Shown: positions 24,430-35,269 of the stretch, one piece after another
Numbering within the stretch: position 1 is the stretch's first letter
How the letters are laid out: each line of letters begins with the position of its first letter
Assembly: GCA_026182355.1 (NCBI GenBank)
Contig: JAPFBL010000104.1
Span: forward strand, 310,001-374,000
DNA from: Hermatobates lingyangjiaoensis
Lineage: Eukaryota > Arthropoda > Insecta > Hemiptera > Hermatobatidae
Direction: 5' to 3'
Length of the DNA: 64,000 bases
Notes under the pieces: generated by a model
Database searches by the model: none
What the model was told of the DNA's origin: nothing
What the model saw: only the letters and a program-made list of their open reading frames with translations
Made by a program: the position numbers and the translations under genes

Positions 24430-24480
24430 TTTTTCGTCCTGATGATGAATGTTAATCATTCGAAACATGTCGACTATAGG
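24430..24480 (+). ncRNA. Hammerhead ribozyme candidate with canonical CUGAUGA
   Basis: Stem I gtc/gac (24,436-24,438 with 24,472-24,474). CTGATGA is at 24,439-24,445, then one unpaired T, stem II gaatg/cattc with a five-base loop, GAAA at 24,462-24,465, palindrome ACATGT at 24,465-24,470, and C at 24,471, giving the classic GUC cleavage triplet. It lies 180 bases after a PLE endonuclease remnant, the known position for PLE hammerheads. Stem I is only three pairs next to the core. Probably a remnant of the element's terminal repeat. Confidence 0.7.
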
Positions 24481-24679
24481 AGATGTACTTTAGTGTGTAG
24501 AAAAAATAACGAGAGTGTTATTTAGAAAAAATTAGAAACTTATTAAGAAACAGGTATAAGCTAAATTTGGTATCATTTTCAATAATAAATACAATAGAAC
24601 CGTACTTTCGTGGGTAAATATTCAACATGTTGAATAGTGCCCAATAACATTTCGAAAGAAAATATTAGGAATAGGTGAA

Positions 24680-25160
24680 AGTAGTATAAGAGTCACAATA
24701 CGAGGACTGCGCAGGCGCAGGGCCCCCGACCCTGCTCAGCCAATATTGAGGACCCCCTTCCCCCAACCCACCCGTCACCAGCCAATCACCTTCTTCCCCC
24801 ATCATCACCTCTCTCCTCACTCCCCCTCTGGCCCAACCCAACATGCGCAGACTGACCTACCTCAAGGTTTGTTATTTTATGATAGGGGGGTCACTTACAC
24901 TTCCTTGTTTATGTTTTGATGCCACACTGACCTACTTTCAAAGTCATCGATAAGGTCGACTGGAAGTTGAGGTTGTTCCACCAGGTGGCAGCACCCGACA
25001 GAGTCGACGTTATGAAAATAATATGTGTTAATGACATGGATAATTGCCACGATAAAGGCTATTTTTTGAAACAAGTGTAATAATATAATAATATTATTGT
25101 TAATGACGTGGATAATCGAGACGATGCATGCTCAAGATGAAACATGTCTTATTTTACTTT
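24680..25160 (-). repeat. Outer repeat O, uninterrupted copy
   Basis: Its reverse complement matches 27,652-27,735 continuing into 31,490-31,815, so the same sequence occurs once whole and once split by the Helitron complex. The outer end agtagtataagagtcacaat is repeated in inverted form at 31,795-31,815. It includes a GC-rich pyrimidine stretch (24,720-24,850) and the block gtggcagcacccgacagagt. Element class unknown; no target duplication was recognised. Confidence 0.8.
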
Positions 25161-25368
25161 AATATAAATGTAATAATGGGGATGAAATTATCTCATGAGC
25201 GAAGCAAAATGTCAAATTGGATTGAATGTATCACACTATGTGAGTGATATTGAGTCAGATTAATATAAATAATAAATCATTGGTGATATAATTTAATATA
25301 GACTCTAATTTAATAATAATGTGAATTGTAATTACACATATATTAACCATGTGTAATGCATTAACCAC
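25161..25368. other. AT-rich link between outer repeat and retrotransposon
   Basis: No coding similarity; stops in all frames up to the abrupt start of reverse transcriptase homology at 25,369. Confidence 0.5.
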
Positions 25369-26696
25369 GCTTTTGACCATGCATGGCGACCGGCAATTCT
25401 TAGGCAGGTTATAGAGTCGAGGGTTTCGGCAATGTGAAAGAGCTCCTACGAAGCTACTTTGAAAATAGAACTGTGTTTGTCAGGACTGAGAACTGCGCCG
25501 TTGGGAGAGTGGTTGAGAGAGGATGCCCACAGGGGTCGGTCTTGGATCCCGTATTGTGGGCTTACCTTTTTGAAATCCTATTAGTTGAACTGCTGGACGC
25601 CGGCCATACGCCTATCGCATACGTGGATGATTTGGTCCTGGTAGTGCGAGCCGGGTCCAGGAGGGAAATAGAGGAGCAGGCCAACCACTCACTGACAATA
25701 GTGAATAAATGGTGCGCATATGCAAAGGTGCAGTTATCCCTTGGTAAGTGCTCTGGATTAATGCTGAAAGGGACTCTCAACAGAGGAAGCATGCCTCGGG
25801 TCTTTTCTGAGGGCACCAGAATTGGTTTCAAGTCAGACGTCAAGTATTTGGGAGTCACGATTGGTGAGAGGTTCAATTTTATAAAGCACATAAACGAAAT
25901 GGCAGGGAAAGCCTTAGTAAAGTTCATGTGCGTTGGTAGGCTCTCCGGGCCGAGTTCGGGTATCGGAGGACGATCCCGGGGTCTTTTGTATAGTGCAATT
26001 TTTGAGGCAATGATGCTCCATGGAGCGCCAGTTTGGGCACTGTTCTTGAACTCAGGACACTGGAAGACCCTGATCTCTCACCAACGCAGGGCACTTTTGG
26101 CAGTCACCAAGGGATATAGAACGACGTCTGCCCTGGCAACACAGGTTTTGGCGGGACGCATGCCCATTGACATAAGGGTGAAACACAGAGTTGAGCTGTT
26201 CTTCCTGAAGAGAGGGTATAGGCCGAAATGGATTACCTACTCTCCGGAAGAGGTCGGGGACAGGAAGATACAGCTTAGGCAATGGGCAATGCGTTTGTGG
26301 CAGGCAAGATGGGACGAGGGCGAAGTTGGTAGGTGGACCTACCGATTCCTACCAAGCGTGGAGGCCAGGATGAATATGCCTGTCCTCCCAATTGAGCATT
26401 GGCTCGCGCAAGTCCTCAGTGGGCATGGAGATTTCGGGGCTTACTTAGCTAAGTTTAAGAAACGAGATAGCCCGGCTTGTTGCTGTGGAGCCCCGCAGGA
26501 GACAGTAGCCCATATCCTGGAGGAGTGTCCCAGATATGCGAAGGAGCGATTTACCTACGAAATGTCAACTGGGAGGTTTGTTGCCGAGACCTACAGAAGA
26601 GCGCTCACCCAGGATAGAAGGGAATTCTTCAAGTATGTTTACATAGTAAGGAGACGACGTAATACGCCGGGAGCTACACCGCCCAAAGTGAGATAG
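25369..26696 (+). pseudogene. R1-clade non-LTR retrotransposon, C-terminal half of RT
   Basis: The product copies element RNA into DNA at a nicked target. Homology begins at AFDHAWRPAILRQ, which is RT motif A with its catalytic Asp, then a one-base loss near 25,428 shifts the frame. After this a 420-codon frame (GTG at 25,434; not a true start) runs to TAG at 26,694. It has GCPQGSV (residues 30-36, motif B), YVDD (63-66, motif C), YLGVTIG (138-144) and a C-terminal CCCG-x-H-x4-C knuckle (350-365) as in R1/TRAS/SART-type elements. LDPVLW replaces the usual LGP. The 5' end (ORF1, endonuclease, front of RT) is missing, as in typical 5'-truncated insertions. GC content is near 50%, far above its surroundings. 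Dead because of truncation and frameshift. Confidence 0.88.
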
Positions 26697-27132
26697 GGTT
26701 GCCCCCCCCCCCCCCCTTGTCCGAGTGTTTGCGCAGTCTCACACAGAGGGTTTTTCTTTTAAGTTTTTTCTACTTACAGGAGTTATGTGTTATTTTTGGC
26801 TTTAGTTTTTATGGAATAATGTGGTTATGGCTTTTATTGGTGGTTTGTTTCATTATGTTATCTTTTCTGGTTTTTTTGGTCTAAAGTTCTTTGGCTTGCT
26901 TTGGTTATGGTATTATGTCTTTATGGTTTTGACGCGAGTGATGTAGGGTCGTGGAAGCTCGCCTCCGTGCGGTCCACCTCGGGCGTATCTCGGGAGCTGA
27001 TAGTGGTCCTATCGTTGATAGGCCTTGGTGCCCCCGAGATGCGGCGAAAGAGCTTTCACGCTAAAAAGCATCGATCTGTTCTGCTATTATCCGTGATATG
27101 GCCGAAAGGCTGGGTACACGTTTTAATATCAA
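26697..27132 (+). other. Probable 3' untranslated part of the R1-clade element
   Basis: Begins with a run of about 15 C right after the stop codon. GT-rich sequence then leads to a GC-rich segment (26,930-27,130). The frames here (26,699-26,884 and 26,901-27,188) show no domain and are probably not translated. Continuity with the tandem repeats below suggests one 3' UTR. Confidence 0.5.
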
Positions 27133-27520
27133 AACAGGTAATAAACTGTGGTACACTCGGCTGTGGTCGCAAGTCTGGACAGGCTTAGGAGAAGGCTAAG
27201 ATGGCGTCACCTTGGCAGAATGAGTCTTCCCAGGGGTGGGGCATCTAGACAAGCTTGCGTGTGTGGACTTGAGCAGGTTAATTAACTGTGGTATGCTCGG
27301 CAGTTAACAAGCACACAAGTCTGGACAGGCTTAGGAGAAGGCTAAGATGGCGTCACCTTGGCTGGATGAGTCATCTCAGGGGTGGGGTATCTATTGAACT
27401 TGCGTGTCTGAACTTGAGAAGGTTAATGTACTGAAGTAGACTCGGCTGTGGTAGCATGTCTAGACAGGCTTAGGAGAAGGCTAAGATGGTGTCCCTTGGC
27501 TGGATGAGTCATCATGATTA
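27133..27520 (+). repeat. Tandem repeat, about 143 bp x 2.7, in the element's 3' UTR
   Basis: Three units share ctggacaggcttaggagaag, gctaagatggcgtcaccttgg and the pattern ATGAGTC; units 1 and 2 also share aggggtggggyatct. The third stops early near catgatta. No poly(A) follows. Confidence 0.8.
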
Positions 27521-27564
27521 ACACTTTGGTGAAATTATAACTTCTACGCAGACCCCTCACCTTG

Positions 27565-27737
27565 GTACTAGCCTTTAACACAACAATTGTCCATGCCATT
27601 AACACTAATATTATTTTCATAATGACGACTCTGTCGGGCGCTGCCATCTGGTGCATAAAATAAGACACGTTTCATCTTGAGCATGCATCAAGATTATCGT
27701 CTCGATTATCCACGTCATTAACAATAACATTATTATA
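27565..27737 (+). repeat. Outer repeat O, split copy, left part
   Basis: Bases 27,652-27,737 match the reverse complement of 25,085-25,155 (ttgagcatgcatc, ccacgtcattaacaata) and stop exactly at a Helitron end. Bases 27,565-27,650 duplicate a further piece of O (gactctgtcgggcgctgcc) in rearranged order. Confidence 0.7.
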
Positions 27738-28084
27738 CTAGCAAACGTACCCGTCTTTGACGGAATCAAAAATTCTATTATACTTGGTATTCCAAAATAT
27801 CAATTATAGTATTATACTAATACTACAATTAGAAGTTATAGAATAGTAGAAAATACCATTATTAGTACAGTGCTAAACAAATGCCTCTGTATACAAAGAT
27901 TAGATTTTAAGTTAGACATACACAAATCTATAATCAATGTTTCAGCTTTATATGTCTTATGGTAGCAATATTTTGTGGACAAACCGACAGAGAGAAATTA
28001 TTCTAAGGGTACATGTTGCTACTCTGAAGTATGAAACGTAAAGAAAACTTGAAATGAGTTAGTTCTAATTAACGTGCTCCCAGT

Positions 28085-28470
28085 CAAAAGCTAGCACGCA
28101 AGCCACTGGGCTACTCTGGTTCCATACCTTACTTTATTACCAGTGTTTATAATACGCAAATATTAAATTAAAAAAAAATATTTTTGTTGTATTTATTTAT
28201 AATACATTTGCACTACTGTCATCGGCGAGCAAGCAAGCTACTGGCTACCCTGGCTAGATCCCTTTCCTTTATTACCATTTTTTATATTATCCACATTTTA
28301 AATTCAAAAAAATATTTGTTTGTTACATTTATTTATAATACATTTGCACTACTGTCATCGCGATCACGCAAGCCATTGGCTACTCTGGTCCCATACCTTA
28401 CATTATTATCAGTGTATTTATTAAGCAAATATTAAATTAAAAAAAAGTTTATAGTTATATATAATACATA
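28085..28470. repeat. Three related tandem units inside the left Helitron arm
   Basis: Units of about 120-140 bases share atttataatacatttgcac, tactgtcatcg and cgcaagccaytggctactct. Only one counterpart appears in the right arm, so the left arm expanded after, or independently of, the inversion. Confidence 0.65.
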
Positions 28471-28769
28471 GCAAACTTACCCGTCTTTGACGGAATCAGA
28501 AGTTCCGTCATTTTTGGTATTCTAAAATGTCATTAGAAATTATAGAAGAGTAGAAAATACCATTATTACTACAGTGTTAAACAAATGCCTCTAAATACAC
28601 TACATTAGCTGTCTGTCCTTCAGGTTCATGGTAGAAGAAAGAGTTGAAACCTCTGACCCTTGAGCAAGTAAACTACATTTGACCATGTGAGAAAAACTTG
28701 GTTTCGCTACCTTGTATTCCTGCGTTAGATGAAGTCTCTCTTTGCGACTTAGTTAACGTCATTGCGAAA

Positions 28770-29300
28770 TAGACTCTGACCGGACTTTGCAATCATTTCA
28801 ACGTAAACAGACAGTGGCTCGGAATCAATGGTATGTGTGGTATACAAACAGACTCCCCAATACCACATCCAGTCATTATGTCCGCCTCTATGGCATTATT
28901 ATCTGTGTAGAGCACGAACTCAGAGTCGTGTCCCGTTGCACAGTTTTGGGGCACTCATGTTTCGTAACATGAAATTTGTTACTGCTACTAAATTGCAGCA
29001 TGATTGGTTCTCCTACTTTCAGTTTTTACTCATGAGCAGGCAGTCCAGGAGAAATAAATTCAGAGTCAAGAAAGTCAATTAGATAATGAACTGCTTCTTC
29101 ATCACTAATCCAATCTCTTTACTGACTTGTAAGGTTTTTCCTCGGTATGATATAGCGTAAGAACTTGTTTGTTGATTTTTCCTGCCTGTTCGTATTAAGA
29201 GTTGAGAACTGCTCGTTTACAAAACTATTTATTCGTAATAGATAGTACACTCTCAACTCTGGGAAACACTTTTTCAAAGATGTCAAATCTTTATAAATAA
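28770..29300 (-). pseudogene. Helitron helicase C-terminal remnant, left arm
   Basis: Mirror of the right-arm copy at 29,870-30,370. The minus strand encodes fragments equivalent to FVNEQFSTLN, SPRLPAHE-like, NMSAPKLCNGTRL-like and IPLIPS-like residues, in broken frames. Too degraded to act. Confidence 0.6.
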
Positions 29301-29850
29301 AATAATGATTTTGTCTGTACATTGCTTAGAACTGCCTCATTTCAAGTTTTCTTTACGTTTCATACATTGGAGAAACCGAATCCACCCTTAGAAAAATTTC
29401 TGTCGGTTTGTCGGTTTGTCGGTTTGTCCGCAAAACTTTGTCACAGGTAAACTCAGCTACCATAAGACATATAAAGCTGAAACTTTTACAGTAGATTTGT
29501 GTAGGTCTAACTTAAAATATAGGCTATGAATTGATTGGAAATTCAACGTAGAAGTGAAGTTATGGACGTTTAACGCAAAAATGTTTGTCACAAGTAAACT
29601 CAGCCACCATAAGACATAGCGAGCTGAAACATTGACACTGGATTTGTGTGTGCCTAACTTAAAATATGGGCTCTAAATAGATTATTAATTCAGTACAGAA
29701 GCGAAGTTATGGGGCTTTTAGCTGTATTTTCCTAACTTCACAGACAAGTTTGTTTTGAAAATACACAGGTGTGGCAAGTAGGTATTGTTAGTTGATTTTA
29801 ATTTCAATTGAGCATATGAATATATTGCGTATTTGACATCATTGAAATGG
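29290..29850 (+). repeat. Inverted repeat S, inner copy
   Basis: Reverse complement of 30,925-31,480. It contains two related 150-base units (gtaaactcagcyaccataag, gaagttatgg) and a short (cggtttgt)n run at 29,403. It is related to the Helitron 3' region (same phrase taagacatataaagctgaaa), so it probably derives from a further Helitron copy. Confidence 0.75.
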
Positions 29851-29869
29851 TGTTTCACAGAGTTAAGGA

Positions 29870-30370
29870 TGTACTATCTATTGAGAATAAATGTTTTGTA
29901 AACGAGCAATTCTCAACTCTTAATATGAACAGGGAGGAAAAATCAACAAACAAGTTCTTACGCTATATGAAGCCGAGGAAAGAACTTACAAGTCAGTAAA
30001 GAGATTGGATTAGTGACGAAGAAGCAGTTCATTATCTAATTGAATTTCTTGACTCTGAATTTATTTCTCCTCGACTGCCTGCTCATGAGTAAAAACTTAA
30101 AGTAGAGCACCAATCATGCTACAATTTAGTAGCAGTAACAAATTTCATGTTACGAAACATGAGTGCCCCAAAACTGTGCAACGGGACACGACTCTGAGTT
30201 CGTGCTCTACACAGATATGCCATAGAGGCGGACATAATGACTGGATGTGGTATTGGGGAGTCTGTGTGTATACTTCACATACCATTGATTCCGAGCCACT
30301 GTCTGTTTACGTTGAAATGATTGCAAAGTCGGGTCAGAGTCTATTTCGCAATGACGTTAACTAAGTCGCA
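29870..30370 (+). pseudogene. Helitron Pif1-like helicase C-terminal remnant, right arm
   Basis: Helitron Rep-helicase proteins end in a Pif1-like helicase used for rolling-circle transposition. The plus strand reads EEAVHYLIEFLDSEF, SPRLPAHE, stop, then LRNMSAPKLCNGTRL, stop, VRALHR, EADIMTGCGIGESV and IPLIPS. The order LRN-x-PKLCNGTR, then G-x-VFIP-like and IPLIPS is characteristic of the helicase end. At least three stops break the frame. No Rep HUH motif is present. Confidence 0.75.
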
Positions 30371-30924
30371 AAGGTAAGAAGATGGTAATAAAGTAAAGGG
30401 ATCTAGCCAGGGTTGCCAGTAGCTTGCTTGCTCGCCGATGACAGTAGTGCAAATGTATTATAAATAAACACAACAAAAATTTTTTTTTTTAATTTAATAT
30501 TTGCGTAATATAAACACTGGTAATAAAGTAAGGTATGGAACCAGAGTAGCCCAGTGGCTTGCGTGCTAGCTTTTGACTGGGAGCACGTTAATTAGAACTA
30601 ACTCATTTCAAGTTTTCTTTACGTTTCATACTTCAGAGTAGCCACATGTACCCTTAGAATAATTTCTGTCTGTCGGTTTGTCCACAAAATATTGCTACCA
30701 TAAGACATATAAAGCTGAAACATTGATTGTAGATTTGTGTATGTCTAACTTAAAATCTAATCTTTGTATACAGAGGCTTTTTTTTAGCACTGTACTAATA
30801 ATGGTATTTTCTACTATTCTATAACTTCTAATTGTAGTATTAGTATAATACTATAATTGATATTTTGGAATACCAAGTATAATAGAATTTTTGATTCCGT
30901 CAAAGACGGGTACGTTTGCTAGTA

Positions 30925-31480
30925 CGCAATATATTCATATCCTCAAATGAAATTAAAATCAACTAACAATACCTACTTGCCACACCTGTATATTTTCAAA
31001 ACAAACTTGCCAGTGAAGTAAGGAAAATACGCTTAAAGCCCTATAACTTCGTTTCTGTACTTGATTATGAATCTATTTAGAGCCCATATTTTAAGTTCGG
31101 CATACACAAATCCAGTGTCAAAGTTTCAGCTCGCCATGTCTTATGGTGGCTGAGTTTACTTGTGACAAACGTTTTTGCTTTAAACGTCCATAACTTCACT
31201 TCTACGTTGAATTTCCAAATAATTCGGAGCCTATATTTTAAGTTAGACCTACCCAAATCTACTGTAAAAGTTTCAGCTGTATATGTCTTGTGGTAGCTGA
31301 GTTTACTTGTGACAAAGTTTTGCGGACAAACAGACAAACCGACATACCGACAAACAGACAAACCGACAAACCGACAGAAATTTTTCTAATGGTGGATTCG
31401 GTTTCTCCAATGTATGAAACGTAAAGAAAACTTGAGATGAGTCAGTTCTAAGCAATGTACAGACAAAATCATTATTTTAT
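30925..31480 (-). repeat. Inverted repeat S, outer copy
   Basis: Directly follows the right Helitron terminus and is the reverse complement of 29,290-29,850. It contains a degenerate run of 8-base units (acaaaccg) near 31,325-31,378. The frame at 31,077-31,361 is read-through of this repeat. Confidence 0.75.
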
Positions 31481-31489
31481 TTATATAGA

Positions 31490-31815
31490 TTATAATTAAT
31501 TTGTTTTAAAACATAGCCTTTATCGCAGCAATTATCCATGTCATTAACACTAGTATTATTTTCATAACGACGACTCTGTCGGGTGCTGCCATCTGGTGGA
31601 ACAACCACAACTTCCAATCATAACATAACAAACCTTGAGGTAGGTCAGGCTGCGCAAGGTGGGTGGGGTAAGGTGGGGGGGGGGGAGAATGTGATTGGTT
31701 GGTGAAGACCAGAGGTGGGGTGAAGTGGAGGGTGGGGAAGAAGGTGATTGGCTGGTGGGGGATGGGGTGGGCGTGAGTGGGCATGTCCCCCCAGTATTGT
31801 GACTCTTATACTACT
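31490..31815 (+). repeat. Outer repeat O, split copy, right part
   Basis: Continues outer repeat O after the Helitron insertion: agcctttatcgcagcaatta, gtcgggtgctgccatctgg, a G-rich tract (about 31,672-31,780) and the outer end tattgtgactcttatactac. Matches the reverse complement of 24,680-25,060. Purine-rich expansions differ in length between the copies. Confidence 0.8.
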
Positions 31816-33598
31816 GGTGGATGTAGAAACATTTTGATGAACGGAATGAAGACGACATTATGCGCTATTCCAAGCAACGCCATGAAAAATAGTGAAGAAT
31901 AATATTCCTATTCACTACTATTGAATTTCATTTGCTTTACCATCTGTTTATCGAGTTAAAATCAGTTTTGTTTAAACAACTTTTAGAATATTCAACCTGA
32001 ACCTACTTTTTGTAGAAGCGTACTGATTAAAGCTTTGAAAATAATATGGTAATTTAAAGATTTGTTGAAAATCCTGTTTATTTTAAACAAACCCAAAACT
32101 GAGATTGAATGTTTACCCAAGCTGCAGTACATGTCATGAAGTTAAAAATAAGCGAAGGCTTTGTTTACTCTCTTCTGACTAGCTTTTGAACCAAGCAGGG
32201 TTTATAGATTACTTATAATTTGCCATGTAAAGTCAATCATGCGTTGCACACTATACGCTTTGATGATGACTTTTAATCAATATGCCAGTGTGTTTTATTT
32301 TTTAACGCATAATGAATTTTGTTGCGCTGTAGTGCTTTGTTTCAGTCAAATAACTCTACATTGAACTTTTGCATATCATTATGCTATATAAAACAAAACT
32401 GGCTTACATAAAACAAAAACAACGGTCTCTCCTCCAGTAATTACAACAGGCTGCAGATTCTGGAAAAGTTCTGTTGACAATAAACACATTATACTGAAAA
32501 CATCGGTGGGGAGATATTAATTTATCCATCCCGCGATTAGCGATCTCGCTGTAGCTTATCAAATATATCCTTCTCCTTAATACCAAGTTCATCAATGAAA
32601 GGTAAGTTAATATATTTTTCATGTTACAGGTTTAAAAAAAGTATATCAAGTATTTCCATAGTAATTTTATGTAATTAACTTCCTGCCAAATTTTCAACGA
32701 TAAATGCTTCTTACGCATTACTATCAATATACTATTAAACTTCTCTATTGACAGGCAGGTTAACCCATATTATATTCAATTTTTCTATTCTTTTTTATTT
32801 TATTTCAATGAAGACTGTTTATTATTTCAGTATATAGCCTGGGAGTCTGTAGACTACGATTAGAGATATATTTTTGTTTTATATATCTCACATTTATAAC
32901 TTTTATGTAATCTGGGGGGGGGGGGGAGGGGGGTCGATATGAAGACAAATATTCTATGAAGATGGGTGAAAAGTTTGCCAAACCCTGATCTAGATAGTTT
33001 CCAGATTCAAATAAAATTCTGAATTCCGAATTTTTCTCTATCCTTGTGATTCTATATATATTGTGATTCTCATTACTGATCAAGATGTCTTCATCACTAA
33101 ATATTGTTGGTGTATATTCGTTTATTTCTCCAAATTTACTCGTATGAAGCTTCTTTAGAAAGTATAATATCCTTTGCTAATTGAATGTTACATTACTTTA
33201 AAACGCCCATACAAACCACCTCTCGGAATGTCTGGTGCATTAAACGACATAATTTGAATGTGTATTGTTGCTTTCAACTATATAGTGTGAGTTCAAAATA
33301 TTTTAAACAATTAGTTATCCAAGCAACTGTTAAAATGCTTTTAGTGATTCTGTGTTTGATAGCAATCAACATATTAGGAGAAATTATTAATCGTTAAGTA
33401 AACAAAATGTCCAGCCTAAATGCATTACGTGATCGCAAAATGCATAAATGAGCATTCAAGGACGGACGGTAAAATGTCAATGATAGACTACAAGTGAGCC
33501 AACATTCAGTGATTACAAAGAATAGGTCATGCCGTGGACGGAAAGATTTATGAAATACGGTGTTTCACAACTTTGAAAAAGTTTTTGAAAATTTACAG
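31816..33598. other. Intergenic DNA, no gene seen
   Basis: AT-rich, with a G-run (13 G plus 7 G) at about 32,917-32,937. Frames at 32,404-32,622 and 32,805-33,083 (minus) and 33,185-33,397 (plus) show no recognisable domain or splice framing. Confidence 0.5.
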
Positions 33599-34345
33599 TT
33601 ATACAAATTTTGATGACATTGGGTTTTTTGGTTGCTGACAATCTGCCAACAAAATGAATAGATTGTGGTCTTGACTTCCTGACCCAAATATCATAAAAGA
33701 AGTAAATGTCGTTACAGTCTCGAAGACGGCATTTGAAGCAACAGTCACTGTATTCTCCCCAGAGCAGTCAACCGGGACCCTGGTTCGGTTTGAGGAACCA
33801 GTCTCACTAACCGGTTGAATGTTTTGCAGAGCGGTCAGAATTGCCTGAACCATTGCTTCTGCACGGCTCAAGGCAATCCGGAACTGCTCCTGGTTAGTAA
33901 AGTCAAGTTGTGTCAAGTCAAGGGAATCCATGATCACACAAACCTGGCAAGAACTAAAGAAAATGGGACAAAAAGAAAAATAAACAGTGTCACTTACAAC
34001 CGCGTATTTTAAAGGAGAAGGGTGAACTGTGACCAAGAATCAAGGTCAGCAAAGGCACAGTGAGAACGAGTTACAACAAGGCCCGCAGGTAGTCTGGCTG
34101 GTAAAGAAGGTTGACAGCGAGGATTGCAGGGGATTAAGAGGCACTCCCGACTGCAGTAATTGGGGGGTCGGCTTTCTTTGTGCAAAACTTCTACACTACC
34201 CGGATACACATACCCCAGCGTCCAAATATCCTGAAGCAGGTAGCGGGGTAATCCTTGGGCCTCTGGGAGGACCGAAGAGCCAGGAAGCACAACCTGTCAC
34301 TAGCAGGGAGACACAGATGTGTAGACTATCACGGCTTATACAGCA
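33599..34345 (-). pseudogene. Possible retroelement 5' fragment with gag-like start
   Basis: On the minus strand an ATG at about 33,932 starts MDSLDLTQLDFTNQEQFR, an Ala/Gln/Leu-rich helix, then a Ser/Thr-rich stretch, about 110 codons to a stop at 33,599. About 390 GC-richer bases precede it (33,940-34,345) with no clear frame, like a leader or LTR. Size, composition and position suggest the N-terminus of a gag of a Ty3/gypsy-like element. The block interrupts dispersed repeat D1 near 34,350. I found no LTR pair or primer site, so the assignment is tentative; a stray host exon is possible. Confidence 0.35.
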
Positions 34346-35015
34346 CTGAGACAGTGATTGATCCACTTATCAATATATATACTTATTTTTGTGTACCACA
34401 CCACTGAAACATATGATATCATTAGTATAACTACAGGAGAAATAACACTTTTAAAAAAAGCGAAAAGGTAGATTTGGTGTAATGAAATAATCTCTTTCAG
34501 GAGAACATGGCTTTTGTTCCAATAGCGAGGGGATCTGTTAGATAGTTTAGTTGACCTCAATCTACATTGAATATTTAAAACAAATTTTTCCACTTAAAAC
34601 TTGATTATATTCCTATTTTGTCTGAAAAATGTCAGAAATATATAAGAAAAAATGACATATTAAGATTATTTCTATTTAGGATATAGGATAATTGATTATC
34701 CTTTAATGAAAGTATCAATTTTGAATTATATTTTACATTTTTGGTCTCTTATATAACAATTATACTGGGAATTTTATGACATTCTAGTATTTAATAAAAA
34801 TCATTTTTCTTTCCCATTGGCAAAAATCATTTTTACAATTTTCTCCGAGTGAGAGTTATCTTTTTCCTGCTTGCTGTAAGGTTGTTATAAGCTATAAGGT
34901 TGTTATGAATGTATATTGAGAAAAATATATTAGTAATTAGGCAGTTTTTCATACTCAAATCAAAGTCAAAGCCGGCTATTCAGTATAATTTAAAACTTCC
35001 ATAGTTGGGAGTTTC
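34346..35015 (+). repeat. Dispersed repeat family D1
   Basis: The first half matches 22,945-23,225; the second half matches 49,080-49,340 (tatactgggaattttatg, atatattagyaattagscag, actcaaatcaaa). Its copy at 44,600-44,790 shares attgaatatttaa and attttgtctgaaaaa. No protein coding is evident. Confidence 0.6.
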
Positions 35016-35269
35016 TAATTTATGAAAATAATAAATATGAACTTTTACACTAGAATAGTGAAAAAACGGGATATTTGTCAACAAACATAATTCTTCTCTC
35101 TTGAGGAAAGTGTCCATTCCTCACAGTTTAATATCATGCAAAGATACTATAACTCATAAACACAAACAATTTTTTATGTGATATTATGTTTTGTTCAAGA
35201 TTACAATATATTAATTAATTAGAGCATCTCACAAAACAAATTCATCCTACCATGGCAGACAAAGGAAAC

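Larger units (their letters stand above)
27738..30922. mobile_element. Inverted pair of Helitrons, 3' ends facing outward
   Basis: Both ends are Helitron 3' termini: hairpin ccgtc-aaa-gacgg, gtacgtttg, CTAG, then host T, on the plus strand at 30,922 and mirrored at 27,738. The arms are reverse complements: 27,738-28,260 with 30,396-30,922, and 28,765-29,250 with 29,872-30,365. Inside each arm is a degenerate helicase remnant. A third, mutated terminus (reads CTAT) lies at about 28,467 on the minus strand, showing nesting or tandem duplication. A tRNA/SINE-like phrase gtagcccagtggcttgcgtg occurs in each arm (30,547 plus; about 28,115 minus). Confidence 0.75.

Noticed and set aside
24680..24700. 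Target-site duplication flanking outer repeat O
   Set aside because: Left ggtga and right ggtgg are similar but not adjacent in the same register; not a convincing duplication.
25562..26282. Long open frames on the minus strand of the R1-clade element
   Set aside because: Antisense shadows of a GC-rich coding region.
27423..31784. Two minus-strand frames sharing a HQMAAPDRVV-like peptide (27,423-27,668 and 31,506-31,784)
   Set aside because: Both read through copies of outer repeat O; similarity follows from DNA duplication, and no start or domain is conserved beyond the repeat.
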